Shown piece after piece: positions 17,672 through 25,176 of a DNA stretch of 62,889 bases. Position numbers and translations under genes: made by a program. The first letter of the stretch is position 1. Each line of letters begins with the position of its first letter. Source of the stretch: an uncultured Bacteroidales bacterium (GTDB taxonomy: Bacteria; Bacteroidota; Bacteroidia; Bacteroidales; Muribaculaceae); the NCBI GenBank assembly GCA_902760865.1, contig CACWID010000012.1, forward strand, positions 1 to 62,889, given 5' to 3'. Under the pieces are notes generated by a model, which was not told the origin of the DNA, did not search any database, and saw only the letters and a program-made list of their open reading frames with translations.

Positions 17672-19441
17672 ATGGAAGAAAAGAATATGATCACTTTGAC
17701 GATTGATAAACACGAGGTTACTGTTCCCGCAGGGACCATGCTGCTCGACGCTGCCAAGACCGTCGGCATCAGCATTCCCACCCTGTGCCACATCGACCTG
17801 GAGGGCACCTGTGTCCAGAACATGCCCGCCTCGTGCCGCATTTGCGTTGTGGAGATTGAAGGCCGTCGCAACCTGGCTCCCGCCTGCGCTACCCGCGTGA
17901 CTCCGGGTATGGTGGTTCACACCAATAGCGCCCGCGTGATCCGCGCCCGCAAGACCGTTGCCGAGCTGATGCTCAGCGACCATCCCAACGATTGCTTGAC
18001 CTGCCCCAAGTGCAGTGACTGTGAGTTGCAGCGTCTGGTTATGCGCTTCAACATCCGCAGGATGCCCTATAACGGTGGCGAACAGAGCGAGCGCAAGCAG
18101 GAGTTGACTCCCGCTATCTCGCGCAACATGGAGAAGTGTGTTTACTGCCGCCGTTGCGAGAGCGTCTGCAACAATGTTCAGTCTGTCGGCGTGCTGAGCG
18201 CTATCCGTCGTGGTTTCAACACCACCATCGCTCCCACCTTCGACAAGATGTTCACCGACACCAACTGTACCTATTGCGGTCAGTGTGTTGCCGTTTGTCC
18301 CACTGGCGCCCTTACCGAGCATGACTACACCAACCAGCTCATGGACGACCTGACCGACCCCGACAAGGTGGTTGTGGCTCAGCCTGCTCCCGCCGTGCGC
18401 TTCGCACTGGGCGAGGAATTCGGCATGAAGCCCGGTACTATCGTGACGGGCAAGTTGGCTACCGCATTGCGCGACCTGGGCTTTGACTATGCATTTGATA
18501 CCGACTTCGCTGCCGACCTCACCATCATGGAGGAGGGCACCGAGATCCTGCAACGCCTGAACAAGTTCCTTGCTGGCGATAAGGATGTGAAGTTGCCGAT
18601 CATGACTTCGTGCTGCCCCGCTTGGGTGAACTTCTATGAGCACGAGTATCCCGACCTGCTCGAGTATCCCTCGACTGCCAAGTCGCCCGCTCAGATGTTC
18701 GGTGCTGTTGCCAAGACCTACTGGGCCGAGAAGATGGGTATCCCCCGCGAGAAACTCGTGGTCGTTTCTATCATGCCCTGCTTGGCCAAGAAGTATGAGG
18801 CTGGCCGTGAAGAGTTCAAGGTGAATGGCAATCCCGATGTGGATTACAGCATCTCGACCCGTGAGCTCGGTCGCCTGATCAAGCGCGCCAACATCGACTT
18901 CGTCAACCTGCCTGACAGCGACTTTGACTCGCCCCTCGGCGAATCGACCGGTGCTGGTGCCATCTTCGGCATCACTGGCGGTGTGATGGAGGCTGCATTG
19001 CGTACCGTCTATGAGGTACACACCGGCAAGACCCTGCCTCACCTCGAGTTCAACGAGGTGCGTGGCTTCGAGGGCATCAAGGAGGCTACCATCGACCTGA
19101 ACGGCTTTGAGCTGAAGGTCTGCGTAGCTCACACCCTGAGCAATGCCCGCAAGGTGATGGACGCCCTGCGTGCCGGCAAGCTCAACTACCATGTGGTTGA
19201 GGTAATGGCATGTCCCGGTGGTTGCATCGGTGGTGCAGGTCAGCCCTACCACCATGGCAACATCGAGATCCTCAAGGCCCGTGCTGCTGCCGTTTACCGT
19301 GAGGACGAAGGCAAGGCCCTGCGCAAGAGCCACGAGAACCCCGACATCCAGAAACTCTACAAGGAATTCCTGGGCGAGCCCTGTGGCGAGAAGTCTCACC
19401 ACCTGCTTCACACGCATTATTTCGATAAGTCCATTCATTAA
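17672..19441 (+). CDS. hydA: [FeFe] hydrogenase catalytic subunit HydA (group A, bifurcating type)
   Basis: 589 residues from the ATG at 17672. A longer frame from 17627 overlaps hydB and adds 15 residues with no family match. Order: plant-type [2Fe-2S] domain (cysteines near 39-72), His-ligated [4Fe-4S] (H104-x3-C108-x2-C111-x5-C117), 2x[4Fe-4S] (CVYCRRCESVC at 156-166; CTYCGQCVAVC at 199-209), then the H-cluster domain with all three signatures: L1 TSCCPAW (C314 proton relay, C315), L2 MPCLAKKYE (C370), L3 MACPGGCIGGAGQP (C514, C518). The C-terminal small-subunit-like region is present. It makes or oxidises H2 using electrons passed through HydB. It needs the HydE/F/G maturases; hydF and hydG are nearby. 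Confidence 0.95.
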   Translation: MEEKNMITLTIDKHEVTVPAGTMLLDAAKTVGISIPTLCHIDLEGTCVQNMPASCRICVVEIEGRRNLAPACATRVTPGMVVHTNSARVIRARKTVAELMLSDHPNDCLTCPKCSDCELQRLVMRFNIRRMPYNGGEQSERKQELTPAISRNMEKCVYCRRCESVCNNVQSVGVLSAIRRGFNTTIAPTFDKMFTDTNCTYCGQCVAVCPTGALTEHDYTNQLMDDLTDPDKVVVAQPAPAVRFALGEEFGMKPGTIVTGKLATALRDLGFDYAFDTDFAADLTIMEEGTEILQRLNKFLAGDKDVKLPIMTSCCPAWVNFYEHEYPDLLEYPSTAKSPAQMFGAVAKTYWAEKMGIPREKLVVVSIMPCLAKKYEAGREEFKVNGNPDVDYSISTRELGRLIKRANIDFVNLPDSDFDSPLGESTGAGAIFGITGGVMEAALRTVYEVHTGKTLPHLEFNEVRGFEGIKEATIDLNGFELKVCVAHTLSNARKVMDALRAGKLNYHVVEVMACPGGCIGGAGQPYHHGNIEILKARAAAVYREDEGKALRKSHENPDIQKLYKEFLGEPCGEKSHHLLHTHYFDKSIH

Positions 19442-19464
19442 TCGACTAAAACAACACTAACGAT

Positions 19465-19959
19465 ATGAAGAAGAAAGAAGAAATCAAACTGGCGTGTACC
19501 GTTGTTCAACAGGTTGAGGAAATCTGCGACAAGCACGGCAACAAGCCCGGTGAACTGATCAACGTGCTGCACGAGTGCCAGGCACTGCACGGCTATCTCC
19601 CTGAGGAGATGCAGCGCATCATCGCCCGCAAGCTGGGTATTCCGGCCTCCAAGGTCTATGGCGTGGTGACGTTCTACTCGTTCTTCACCATGACTCCCAA
19701 GGGCAAGCACCCGATTTCAGTATGCTTGGGTACCGCATGCTACGTGCGCGGTTCAGAGCGTCTGCTTGAGGAGATCAAGCGCATCCTCAACATTGAGGTA
19801 GGCGAGACCACTCCCGACGGCAAGTTCTCGCTCGACTGCCTGCGCTGCGTGGGCGCCTGCGGTCTGGCTCCCGTTGTCATGATCGGCGAGCACGTCTATG
19901 GCCGTCTCGACGTCAAGGACATCCGTCAGATCCTCGAGACCACCGCTGCACAGGACTAA
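19465..19959 (+). CDS. hydC: [FeFe] hydrogenase subunit HydC (NuoE-like [2Fe-2S] protein)
   Basis: 164 residues, thioredoxin-like NuoE family. Helical N-terminus (GELINVLHECQALHGYLPEE), then KVYGVVTFYSFF, and four [2Fe-2S] cysteines in CLGTACYVRG and CLRCVGACGLAP. It passes electrons between HydB and ferredoxin or the rest of the HydABC complex. It lies 23 nt behind hydA and is followed by a strong terminator, so the operon is hydB-hydA-hydC. Confidence 0.92.
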   Translation: MKKKEEIKLACTVVQQVEEICDKHGNKPGELINVLHECQALHGYLPEEMQRIIARKLGIPASKVYGVVTFYSFFTMTPKGKHPISVCLGTACYVRGSERLLEEIKRILNIEVGETTPDGKFSLDCLRCVGACGLAPVVMIGEHVYGRLDVKDIRQILETTAAQD

Positions 19960-19985
19960 TACACCAGCAAAAAAACTAACTTTCC

Positions 19986-20025
19986 AGAGCAGGATTTCCC
20001 GACAAGGGTTATCCTGCTCTTTTTC
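19986..20025 (+). terminator. Terminator of the hydBAC operon
   Basis: Perfect 10-bp stem AGAGCAGGAT (19986-19995) / ATCCTGCTCT (20011-20020) followed by TTTTT. Confidence 0.88.
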
Positions 20026-20102
20026 TGTGGTCGCGATATCAGGCAGGCCATCTTGAAAAAAAGCGGGGGGGAAATGTTAAAATTGTGTTAAAGCACAGCC
20101 GC

Positions 20103-20110
20103 TAATTTTG
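20103..20110 (+). promoter_or_regulatory. -7-like box TAATTTTG in the gap between the two hydrogenase loci
   Basis: Perfect TAnnTTTG, 36 nt before the ATG of a short open frame (20146-20304). No good -33 box is visible. Confidence 0.35.
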
Positions 20111-20145
20111 TTATTGTTTTGATATCTAGATAATTGACGCAATAT

Positions 20146-20304
20146 ATGGGTAGCATTAGGGAGACGGCACTCAAGGGGCAAGTGATTTATAGAATGCTAC
20201 ACGCTGCAAAAGTATCAGGAGTCATGAAGAAGCACAATGACAAAATGCAAACCAGGCGTGTGTCGCCAAGTGTGCCTTTCGATTTTAATCGGCCTGATGG
20301 TTGA
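20146..20304 (+). CDS. Possible 52-aa small protein or gene remnant
   Basis: Open frame of 52 codons (start MGSIRETALKGQVIYRMLHA, end PFDFNRPDG) in the 488-bp gap between hydC and the second hydrogenase. It is basic, with no signal peptide or membrane segment. Its codon use is less GC-rich at third positions than the neighbours'. It lies behind a promoter-like box, but I recognise no family. It could be a small protein, the N-terminal stump of a decayed gene, or chance. Confidence 0.22.
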   Translation: MGSIRETALKGQVIYRMLHAAKVSGVMKKHNDKMQTRRVSPSVPFDFNRPDG

Positions 20305-20352
20305 CGTAGTAGTTATTGACGGAGGCTAATTGTGAAAAAAATGATACACCTG

Positions 20353-20383
20353 TTGTGAAGTTGTCAGAAAAAATGTAATTTTG
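20353..20383 (+). promoter_or_regulatory. Promoter of the chimeric hydrogenase: TTG (20353-20355), 20-bp spacer, TAATTTTG (20376-20383)
   Basis: Good -33/-7 pair. With the terminator at 19986-20025 it shows that this gene is a separate transcription unit from hydBAC. The leader would be about 60 nt. Confidence 0.65.
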
Positions 20384-20447
20384 TAACCACATTCAAGAAA
20401 CTATCGTTTTCCATAACGGTTAACCGCTAATATTATTCAGGCAATCA

Positions 20448-22250
20448 ATGGATATAAAACACAACGAGTCAGCGAATAAGGACACTGAAAATAATGAAGC
20501 CCGTGATTTACAGTCCTATGGGCTTTCTGCATCCGACCATGTGCAGGTTTTGTGTTGTAGCGGCTCGGCATGCTACAAATCCGGCAGCTTAAAAATCATT
20601 GATCAATTCATCCGCTTGATTGAGGAGTACGGATTGGGCAGTCGTGTTGATGTGGTAGCCACTGGTTGCTTTGGATTCTGTGCCAAGGGGCCGATTGTCA
20701 GGATTATGCCTGACAATACGACCTATGTCCATGTTCATCCCGAGGATGTAGAAGATATCGTCAAGACCCATATCATTGGCGGTAGTCTGCTTGACAGCCT
20801 TCAGTATGTGGATTTCACCGCCCATCAATTGATGGATGACTCCAAGCACTGGAGTTCCTATCCCAAGCAGTTGTCGATGGATGCCATGTTGCATGACTAC
20901 ATCTACGAGATCGGTGGCAAGAAATTCCTGTCGGTGCTGTCTTATGAAATCAACTCCGAGAAGTGCAAGGGATGTAGTGCCTGTAAACGCAATTGCCCCA
21001 GCAGCGCTATCGTGGGAGACTTGAGGCACCCTCATCTCATCAATCCCTATAAATGCACCTGCTGCGGCCATTGTACCACTAAGTGCCGTTTTGATGCCAT
21101 CCACGGTCCCGTAGGAGCCTTGTGCGAGCGCAATTATGTGGAAGACCTGCTTGTCGATGTCGCCGACCCTGACAAGATTGTCGTTGCCCAGACAGCTCCC
21201 GCCGTGAGATATGCGCTCGGAGAGGAGTTCGGTATGCCTCCAGGCACGATTGTGACGGGCAAGATGGTCACGGCCCTGCGCAAGGTGGGCGTGGATTATG
21301 TGTTCGACACCGATTTTGGCGCCGACATTACCATCATGGAGGAGGCAGCCGAGGTTGTTGACCGCTTGAGGAAATTCATTGCCGGTGACCGTAATGTGAA
21401 GATTCCTATCACCACATCATGTTGCCCGGCATGGGTGAATTTCTACGAGAACGAATATCCCGACCTGCGTGAGTATCCGTCAACCTGCAAGTCTCCGGCA
21501 CAGATGCTTGGTGCAGTGCTCAAGACTTACTGGGCTCAGCGCATGGGCATTCCGCGTGAAAATCTTGTGGTCGTTTCGATCATGCCCTGCATCTCCAAGA
21601 AGTATGAATGCGCTCGCGACGAGTTTGTCAACGAGGGAACGCCCGATGTGGACTATTCGATCACGACAATAGAGCTGGCCGAGCTGATTCGGCGGATGAA
21701 CATCAACTTTGACCAGTTGCGTGACACGGAATTTGACTCGCCGCTGGGTGACCCCTCGGGAGCCGGTGCAATCTTCGGCACGACGGGCGGTGTGATGGAA
21801 GCGGTTTTGCGCACGGTCTATGAGGAGTTTACAGGCCGGACCCTTCAGCATATAGAGTTTGAGCAAGTCCGTGGACTTGACGGTATCCGTGAAGCGGTCA
21901 TCGACCTGGATGGTTTTGAGCTCAAGGTATGTGTTGTCAACACCCTGGCCAATGCCCGGATGGTGATGGATAAGTTGCGTGCAGGAGAACTGGAATATCA
22001 TGTCATCGAAGTCATGGCATGTCCTGGCGGATGCATTGGCGGTACCGGACAGCCTTACCACCACGGCGACATAGAGGTCATCAAGGCCCGACAGCGTGCC
22101 ATCTACAGCGAAGACGTCGGCAAGCGCCTGCGCAAGAGCCACGAGAATCCTGTCATTATTCGCCTCTACAATGAGTTCCTGGGAGAGCCCTTGCATGGCC
22201 GTGCACATGAGCTCCTCCACACCAAGTATCGCGACAAGTCAATCCTTTGA
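20448..22250 (+). CDS. Chimeric single-chain [FeFe] hydrogenase (HydB ends fused to the HydA H-cluster domain)
   Basis: 600 residues. After a ~30-residue polar start: a thioredoxin-like [2Fe-2S] domain (~32-125; C37-x4-C42 and C74-x3-C78) closely resembling the N-terminus of HydB; a linker still HydB-like to ~145 (DDSKHWSSYPKQ); a 2x[4Fe-4S] ferredoxin (C173/176/179/183 and C203/206/209/213) resembling the HydB C-terminus; then the H-cluster domain: TSCCPAW (C325, C326), MPCISKKYE (C381), MACPGGCIGGTGQP (C525, C529). The NADH/FMN domain of HydB and all N-terminal clusters of HydA are missing. HydB-like sequence ends at CRFDAI and HydA-like sequence resumes at the PVGAL segment. All catalytic-site residues are kept, so it is probably active, with ferredoxin or another small carrier as partner rather than NADH. 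The deposited family name, if any, is unknown to me. Confidence 0.85.
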   Translation: MDIKHNESANKDTENNEARDLQSYGLSASDHVQVLCCSGSACYKSGSLKIIDQFIRLIEEYGLGSRVDVVATGCFGFCAKGPIVRIMPDNTTYVHVHPEDVEDIVKTHIIGGSLLDSLQYVDFTAHQLMDDSKHWSSYPKQLSMDAMLHDYIYEIGGKKFLSVLSYEINSEKCKGCSACKRNCPSSAIVGDLRHPHLINPYKCTCCGHCTTKCRFDAIHGPVGALCERNYVEDLLVDVADPDKIVVAQTAPAVRYALGEEFGMPPGTIVTGKMVTALRKVGVDYVFDTDFGADITIMEEAAEVVDRLRKFIAGDRNVKIPITTSCCPAWVNFYENEYPDLREYPSTCKSPAQMLGAVLKTYWAQRMGIPRENLVVVSIMPCISKKYECARDEFVNEGTPDVDYSITTIELAELIRRMNINFDQLRDTEFDSPLGDPSGAGAIFGTTGGVMEAVLRTVYEEFTGRTLQHIEFEQVRGLDGIREAVIDLDGFELKVCVVNTLANARMVMDKLRAGELEYHVIEVMACPGGCIGGTGQPYHHGDIEVIKARQRAIYSEDVGKRLRKSHENPVIIRLYNEFLGEPLHGRAHELLHTKYRDKSIL

Positions 22251-22289
22251 TAGCTCTGTTCCTAAGATTGCGGTTATAGCAGCTCGCCA

Positions 22290-23492
22290 TCATGGGAGGG
22301 AAACCTTTCCCAGGATGCCCTTGATGTGTGCTATGGTGATGCCGTAGTTGGTCATCGGTGTGCCCTGGCGGCGACATTGCATCACACGCGAGAGCATGAA
22401 CTTGCTATTGAACATGCAACCGCCACAATGGATGACGAGGTCATAGCCGGTCACATCCTTCGGGAAATCCTTGCCCGCCACAATGTCGATGCCCAGACCA
22501 TCTCCCACACGTTGACGCAGCAGGCGCGGAATCTTCACCCTGCCAATGTCCTCGGCTAGCGGGGCATGGGTGCAGGCTTCGGCTATGAGCACCCGGGACT
22601 GTTCGTTCAGGCGGTCGATGGCCATCGCGCTCCTGATGAAGAAACGGATGTCGCCCTTATGGGCCGCCATGAGCACCGAGAAGGAGGTGAGCAGGCAGCC
22701 TTCGGGCCTTTTCTTCTCCACGATGTCAAACACTTGCGAGTCGGTGATGATGAGTCGTGGAGGTTCCTTCAGTGCTGCCAGGGTGCTGTCGATATCCTCG
22801 GTCGTGCAGCAGATGGCGATGCAGCGCTTGTCCATCAGGTCGCGCAGTGTCTGCACCTGGGGCAGGATGAGACGCCCCTTGGGGGCCTGCGGATCCTGTG
22901 GCATGACCAGCAGCACGGTGTCGCCCGCCTGGGCAAGATTGCCGGTCAATGACTGTTTCTCACTTTCAGGCATGAGCCCTGCCAGAGTATTCCGCAGCAG
23001 GTCAAGACCTGTGCCGTTGATGGCGCTCACGGGGATGGCGTCACAGCCCAGCCGCTTAGCGATGTCGGCGAGTAGGGTAGTGGGCGCTTCGTTCATCAGG
23101 TCCACCTTGTTCAGCACGGCGACAAACGGAACATTGGCTTGTTTGAGCGACACAGCCCACGACGCCTCGTCGTCGAGCGATGTGCCGTCGGTGACGATAA
23201 TCGCGATGTCGGTCTGCTTGATGACCTCACGGGTGCGCTCGGTGCGCAGGTCACCCACCTTGCCGCTGTCGTCGAAACCAGCCGTGTCGATGAGCACACA
23301 TGGCCCTAACGGCAAAATCTCCATCGATTTCATCACCGGGTCGGTCGTCGTGCCCGGAACATCGCTCACCAGAGCCACCTGCTGCCCCGTGAGGGCATTG
23401 ATGAGCGACGACTTGCCCGCATTGCGCCTTCCGAACAGCGCAATGTGCAACCGCTCACTCTGCGGCGCCCTGTTAAATGCATTATCTACCAT
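22290..23492 (-). CDS. hydF: [FeFe] hydrogenase maturation GTPase HydF
   Basis: 400 residues. N-terminal GTPase domain: P-loop GRRNAGKSS (21-29), DTAG (69-72), NKVD (128-131). Middle dimerisation domain, then a C-terminal cluster domain with the HydF signature C307-x-H309-x46-C356-x2-C359 (EACTHAP and HCGGCMFN). It is the scaffold that carries the assembling 2Fe subcluster and delivers it to apo-HydA. It is transcribed toward the chimeric hydrogenase and ends 40 bp from it. Upstream on the same strand is hydG, separated by 106 bp that contain a long inverted repeat. Confidence 0.95.
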   Translation of the reverse strand: MVDNAFNRAPQSERLHIALFGRRNAGKSSLINALTGQQVALVSDVPGTTTDPVMKSMEILPLGPCVLIDTAGFDDSGKVGDLRTERTREVIKQTDIAIIVTDGTSLDDEASWAVSLKQANVPFVAVLNKVDLMNEAPTTLLADIAKRLGCDAIPVSAINGTGLDLLRNTLAGLMPESEKQSLTGNLAQAGDTVLLVMPQDPQAPKGRLILPQVQTLRDLMDKRCIAICCTTEDIDSTLAALKEPPRLIITDSQVFDIVEKKRPEGCLLTSFSVLMAAHKGDIRFFIRSAMAIDRLNEQSRVLIAEACTHAPLAEDIGRVKIPRLLRQRVGDGLGIDIVAGKDFPKDVTGYDLVIHCGGCMFNSKFMLSRVMQCRRQGTPMTNYGITIAHIKGILGKVSLP

Positions 23493-23508
23493 GTTAAACG
23501 ACAGAATT

Positions 23509-23593
23509 AAGAAAAAGAAAACAATAAATACAATAATTACAATTGATTAAAAATCAGCAATTTGTACTTATTGTACTTATTGTTTTCTTTTTG
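23509..23593. repeat. Long imperfect inverted repeat between hydG and hydF
   Basis: Left arm from about 23512 (AAAAAGAAAACAATAA, then ATACAATAATTACAATTG) and right arm to about 23592 (CAATTTGTACTTATTGTAC, then TTATTGTTTTCTTTTT) are complementary over some 30 bases with two or three mismatches and one bulge. It fills most of the 106-bp gap. In RNA it would be a strong A/U-rich hairpin that could protect or separate the hydG and hydF messages. A related half-arm occurs at about 60818-60842. Confidence 0.65.
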
Positions 23594-23598
23594 GTGGT

Positions 23599-25014
23599 TT
23601 AGAAGTAGAAGTCGCGCTGGCCGGCAGCAATCTCCTGGATGTGCTTGGCGGCGATTTCGCGCACTCGCTCATTCGATATCTTGGCCAGTTCCTGCTCGAT
23701 GAGGGCGTTACCCTTGGCAACGGTGTCCGCGCTGGCAAAGTCCATGAGGTATTCCTTGAGCGTCATCAGCGCGTTGGGCGTGCAGATGTCACCGATCTTG
23801 CCGGCTTTGCACAGTTCCATGAAACGGTCGCCCGTGCGGCCCGAACGGTAACATGCGGTGCAGAAGCTGGGCAGGTAACCGATGGAGAGCAGCCAGTTGA
23901 TGACCTCGTCGAGGGTGCGTGTGTCGCTCACATCAAACTGTGCCGTCTCGTCGTGGCGCTCGACGGTGGTGTAACCGCCGACACTGGTGCGGCTGCCACC
24001 GCTGATCTGGGAAACGCCCAGGTCAAGCACCTTGGCGCGCACGCTCTGGCTCTCGCGGGTGGAGATGATCATGCCGGTGTAGGGCACGGCCAGGCGAATG
24101 ACAGCGATGATGCGGCAGAAGATCTCGTCGGGCAGCACGTCGGGGAACTCGTCGAGGGTGATGTCCTCGGCGGGGCAGATGCGCGGCACGCTGATGGTGT
24201 GCGGGCCGACGCCGAACTTGGCCTCCAGATGCTCGGCATGCATGAGCAGGCCGACAAAGTCATAGCGGTAGGTTGTCAGGCCATAAAGCACACCGATGCC
24301 CACGTCGTCACAGCCGCCCAATTGGGCACGGTCCATGGCCTCGGTGTGATAGCAGTAGTTGCTCTTGGGGCCCGTGGGATGCAGTGCCTCGTAGTTCTTG
24401 CGGTTGTAGGTTTCCTGGAACAGGATATAGGTACCGATGCCGGCGGCCTTGAGCTTCTCGTAAGCCTCGACCTCGGTCGCGGCGATGTTCACGTTCAGGC
24501 GGCGGATTTCACCATTGCCCACCTTGGTATTATAGATGGTGTGAATCGACTCCAGAATGTACTCCAGCGGGTTCATCACGGGGTGCTCGCCAGCCTCGAG
24601 AGCGATGCGCTTGTGGCCCATCTTGACCAAGGCCTCGACCTCGGCGCGGATCTCATCCTGCGACAGTTTCTTGCGAGGGATGGTCTTGTTCTTGGCATGG
24701 TAGGGGCAATAGACGCACCCGTTGATGCAATAGTTAGACAGATAAAGCGGGGCGAACATCACAATGCGGTTGCCGTAGAAGCGGCGCTTCACGTCCTTGG
24801 CCAGTTGCTCGTAGCGCTCAATCAGGTCTGGCTGGTCACAGTCCAGCAGGACCGCAGCCTCGCGGTGGGTCAGGCCCTTACACAGGGCGGCTTTATCGAT
24901 AATCTGTTCTATCAGAGCACGGTTGCTCTTATTCTTCTCAGCGTAGGATAGAGTCTCCAGTATCTCGCTATCGTCGATGAATTCATCGGCATGGTTAGAC
25001 TTGACGTTATACAT
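23599..25014 (-). CDS. hydG: [FeFe] hydrogenase maturase HydG (radical SAM tyrosine lyase)
   Basis: 471 residues. Radical-SAM motif C96-x3-C100-x2-C103 in YLSNYCINGCVYC, and the HydG-specific C-terminal auxiliary cluster motif C385-x2-C388-x22-C411, which separates it from ThiH. It splits tyrosine to supply the CO and CN ligands of the H-cluster. Its own promoter lies on the minus strand (TATATTTG at 25057-25050). Downstream is hydF. The third maturase, HydE, is not found anywhere in the window and must lie elsewhere. Confidence 0.95.
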   Translation of the reverse strand: MYNVKSNHADEFIDDSEILETLSYAEKNKSNRALIEQIIDKAALCKGLTHREAAVLLDCDQPDLIERYEQLAKDVKRRFYGNRIVMFAPLYLSNYCINGCVYCPYHAKNKTIPRKKLSQDEIRAEVEALVKMGHKRIALEAGEHPVMNPLEYILESIHTIYNTKVGNGEIRRLNVNIAATEVEAYEKLKAAGIGTYILFQETYNRKNYEALHPTGPKSNYCYHTEAMDRAQLGGCDDVGIGVLYGLTTYRYDFVGLLMHAEHLEAKFGVGPHTISVPRICPAEDITLDEFPDVLPDEIFCRIIAVIRLAVPYTGMIISTRESQSVRAKVLDLGVSQISGGSRTSVGGYTTVERHDETAQFDVSDTRTLDEVINWLLSIGYLPSFCTACYRSGRTGDRFMELCKAGKIGDICTPNALMTLKEYLMDFASADTVAKGNALIEQELAKISNERVREIAAKHIQEIAAGQRDFYF

Positions 25015-25049
25015 GATATTTAATAGTAGCTATTAGTTGTTACAATCTG

Positions 25050-25078
25050 CAAATATAATAAAAAGTTGTCAGTTGCAA
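25050..25078 (-). promoter_or_regulatory. hydG promoter: TTG (25078-25076), 18-bp spacer, TATATTTG (25057-25050)
   Basis: Perfect -7 box on the minus strand, about 36 nt before the hydG ATG. It diverges from the lptD promoter 85 bp away. Confidence 0.7.
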
Positions 25079-25119
25079 TCGATGTCCTGCTAAAAAAAGA
25101 TAATTAAACAAAAACTTGC

Positions 25120-25149
25120 TTGTGGTGATGCCGATTTGCACTATCTTTG
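25120..25149 (+). promoter_or_regulatory. lptD promoter: TTG (25120-25122), 19-bp spacer, TATCTTTG (25142-25149)
   Basis: Perfect -7 box. Transcription would start near 25154, leaving a leader of about 20 nt before the TTG start at 25177. Confidence 0.7.
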
Positions 25150-25176
25150 CATGTTTATTGGTAAAAATCCGGGATA

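Noticed and set aside
17654-19438. 594-codon open frame antisense to hydA
   Set aside because: It mirrors hydA codon structure (GC-rich third positions keep the antisense frame open) and has no recognisable domain; hydA is unambiguous.
23599-25014. ThiH instead of HydG
   Set aside because: The C-terminal CX2CX22C cluster motif and the adjacent hydF identify HydG; no thiamine genes are nearby.
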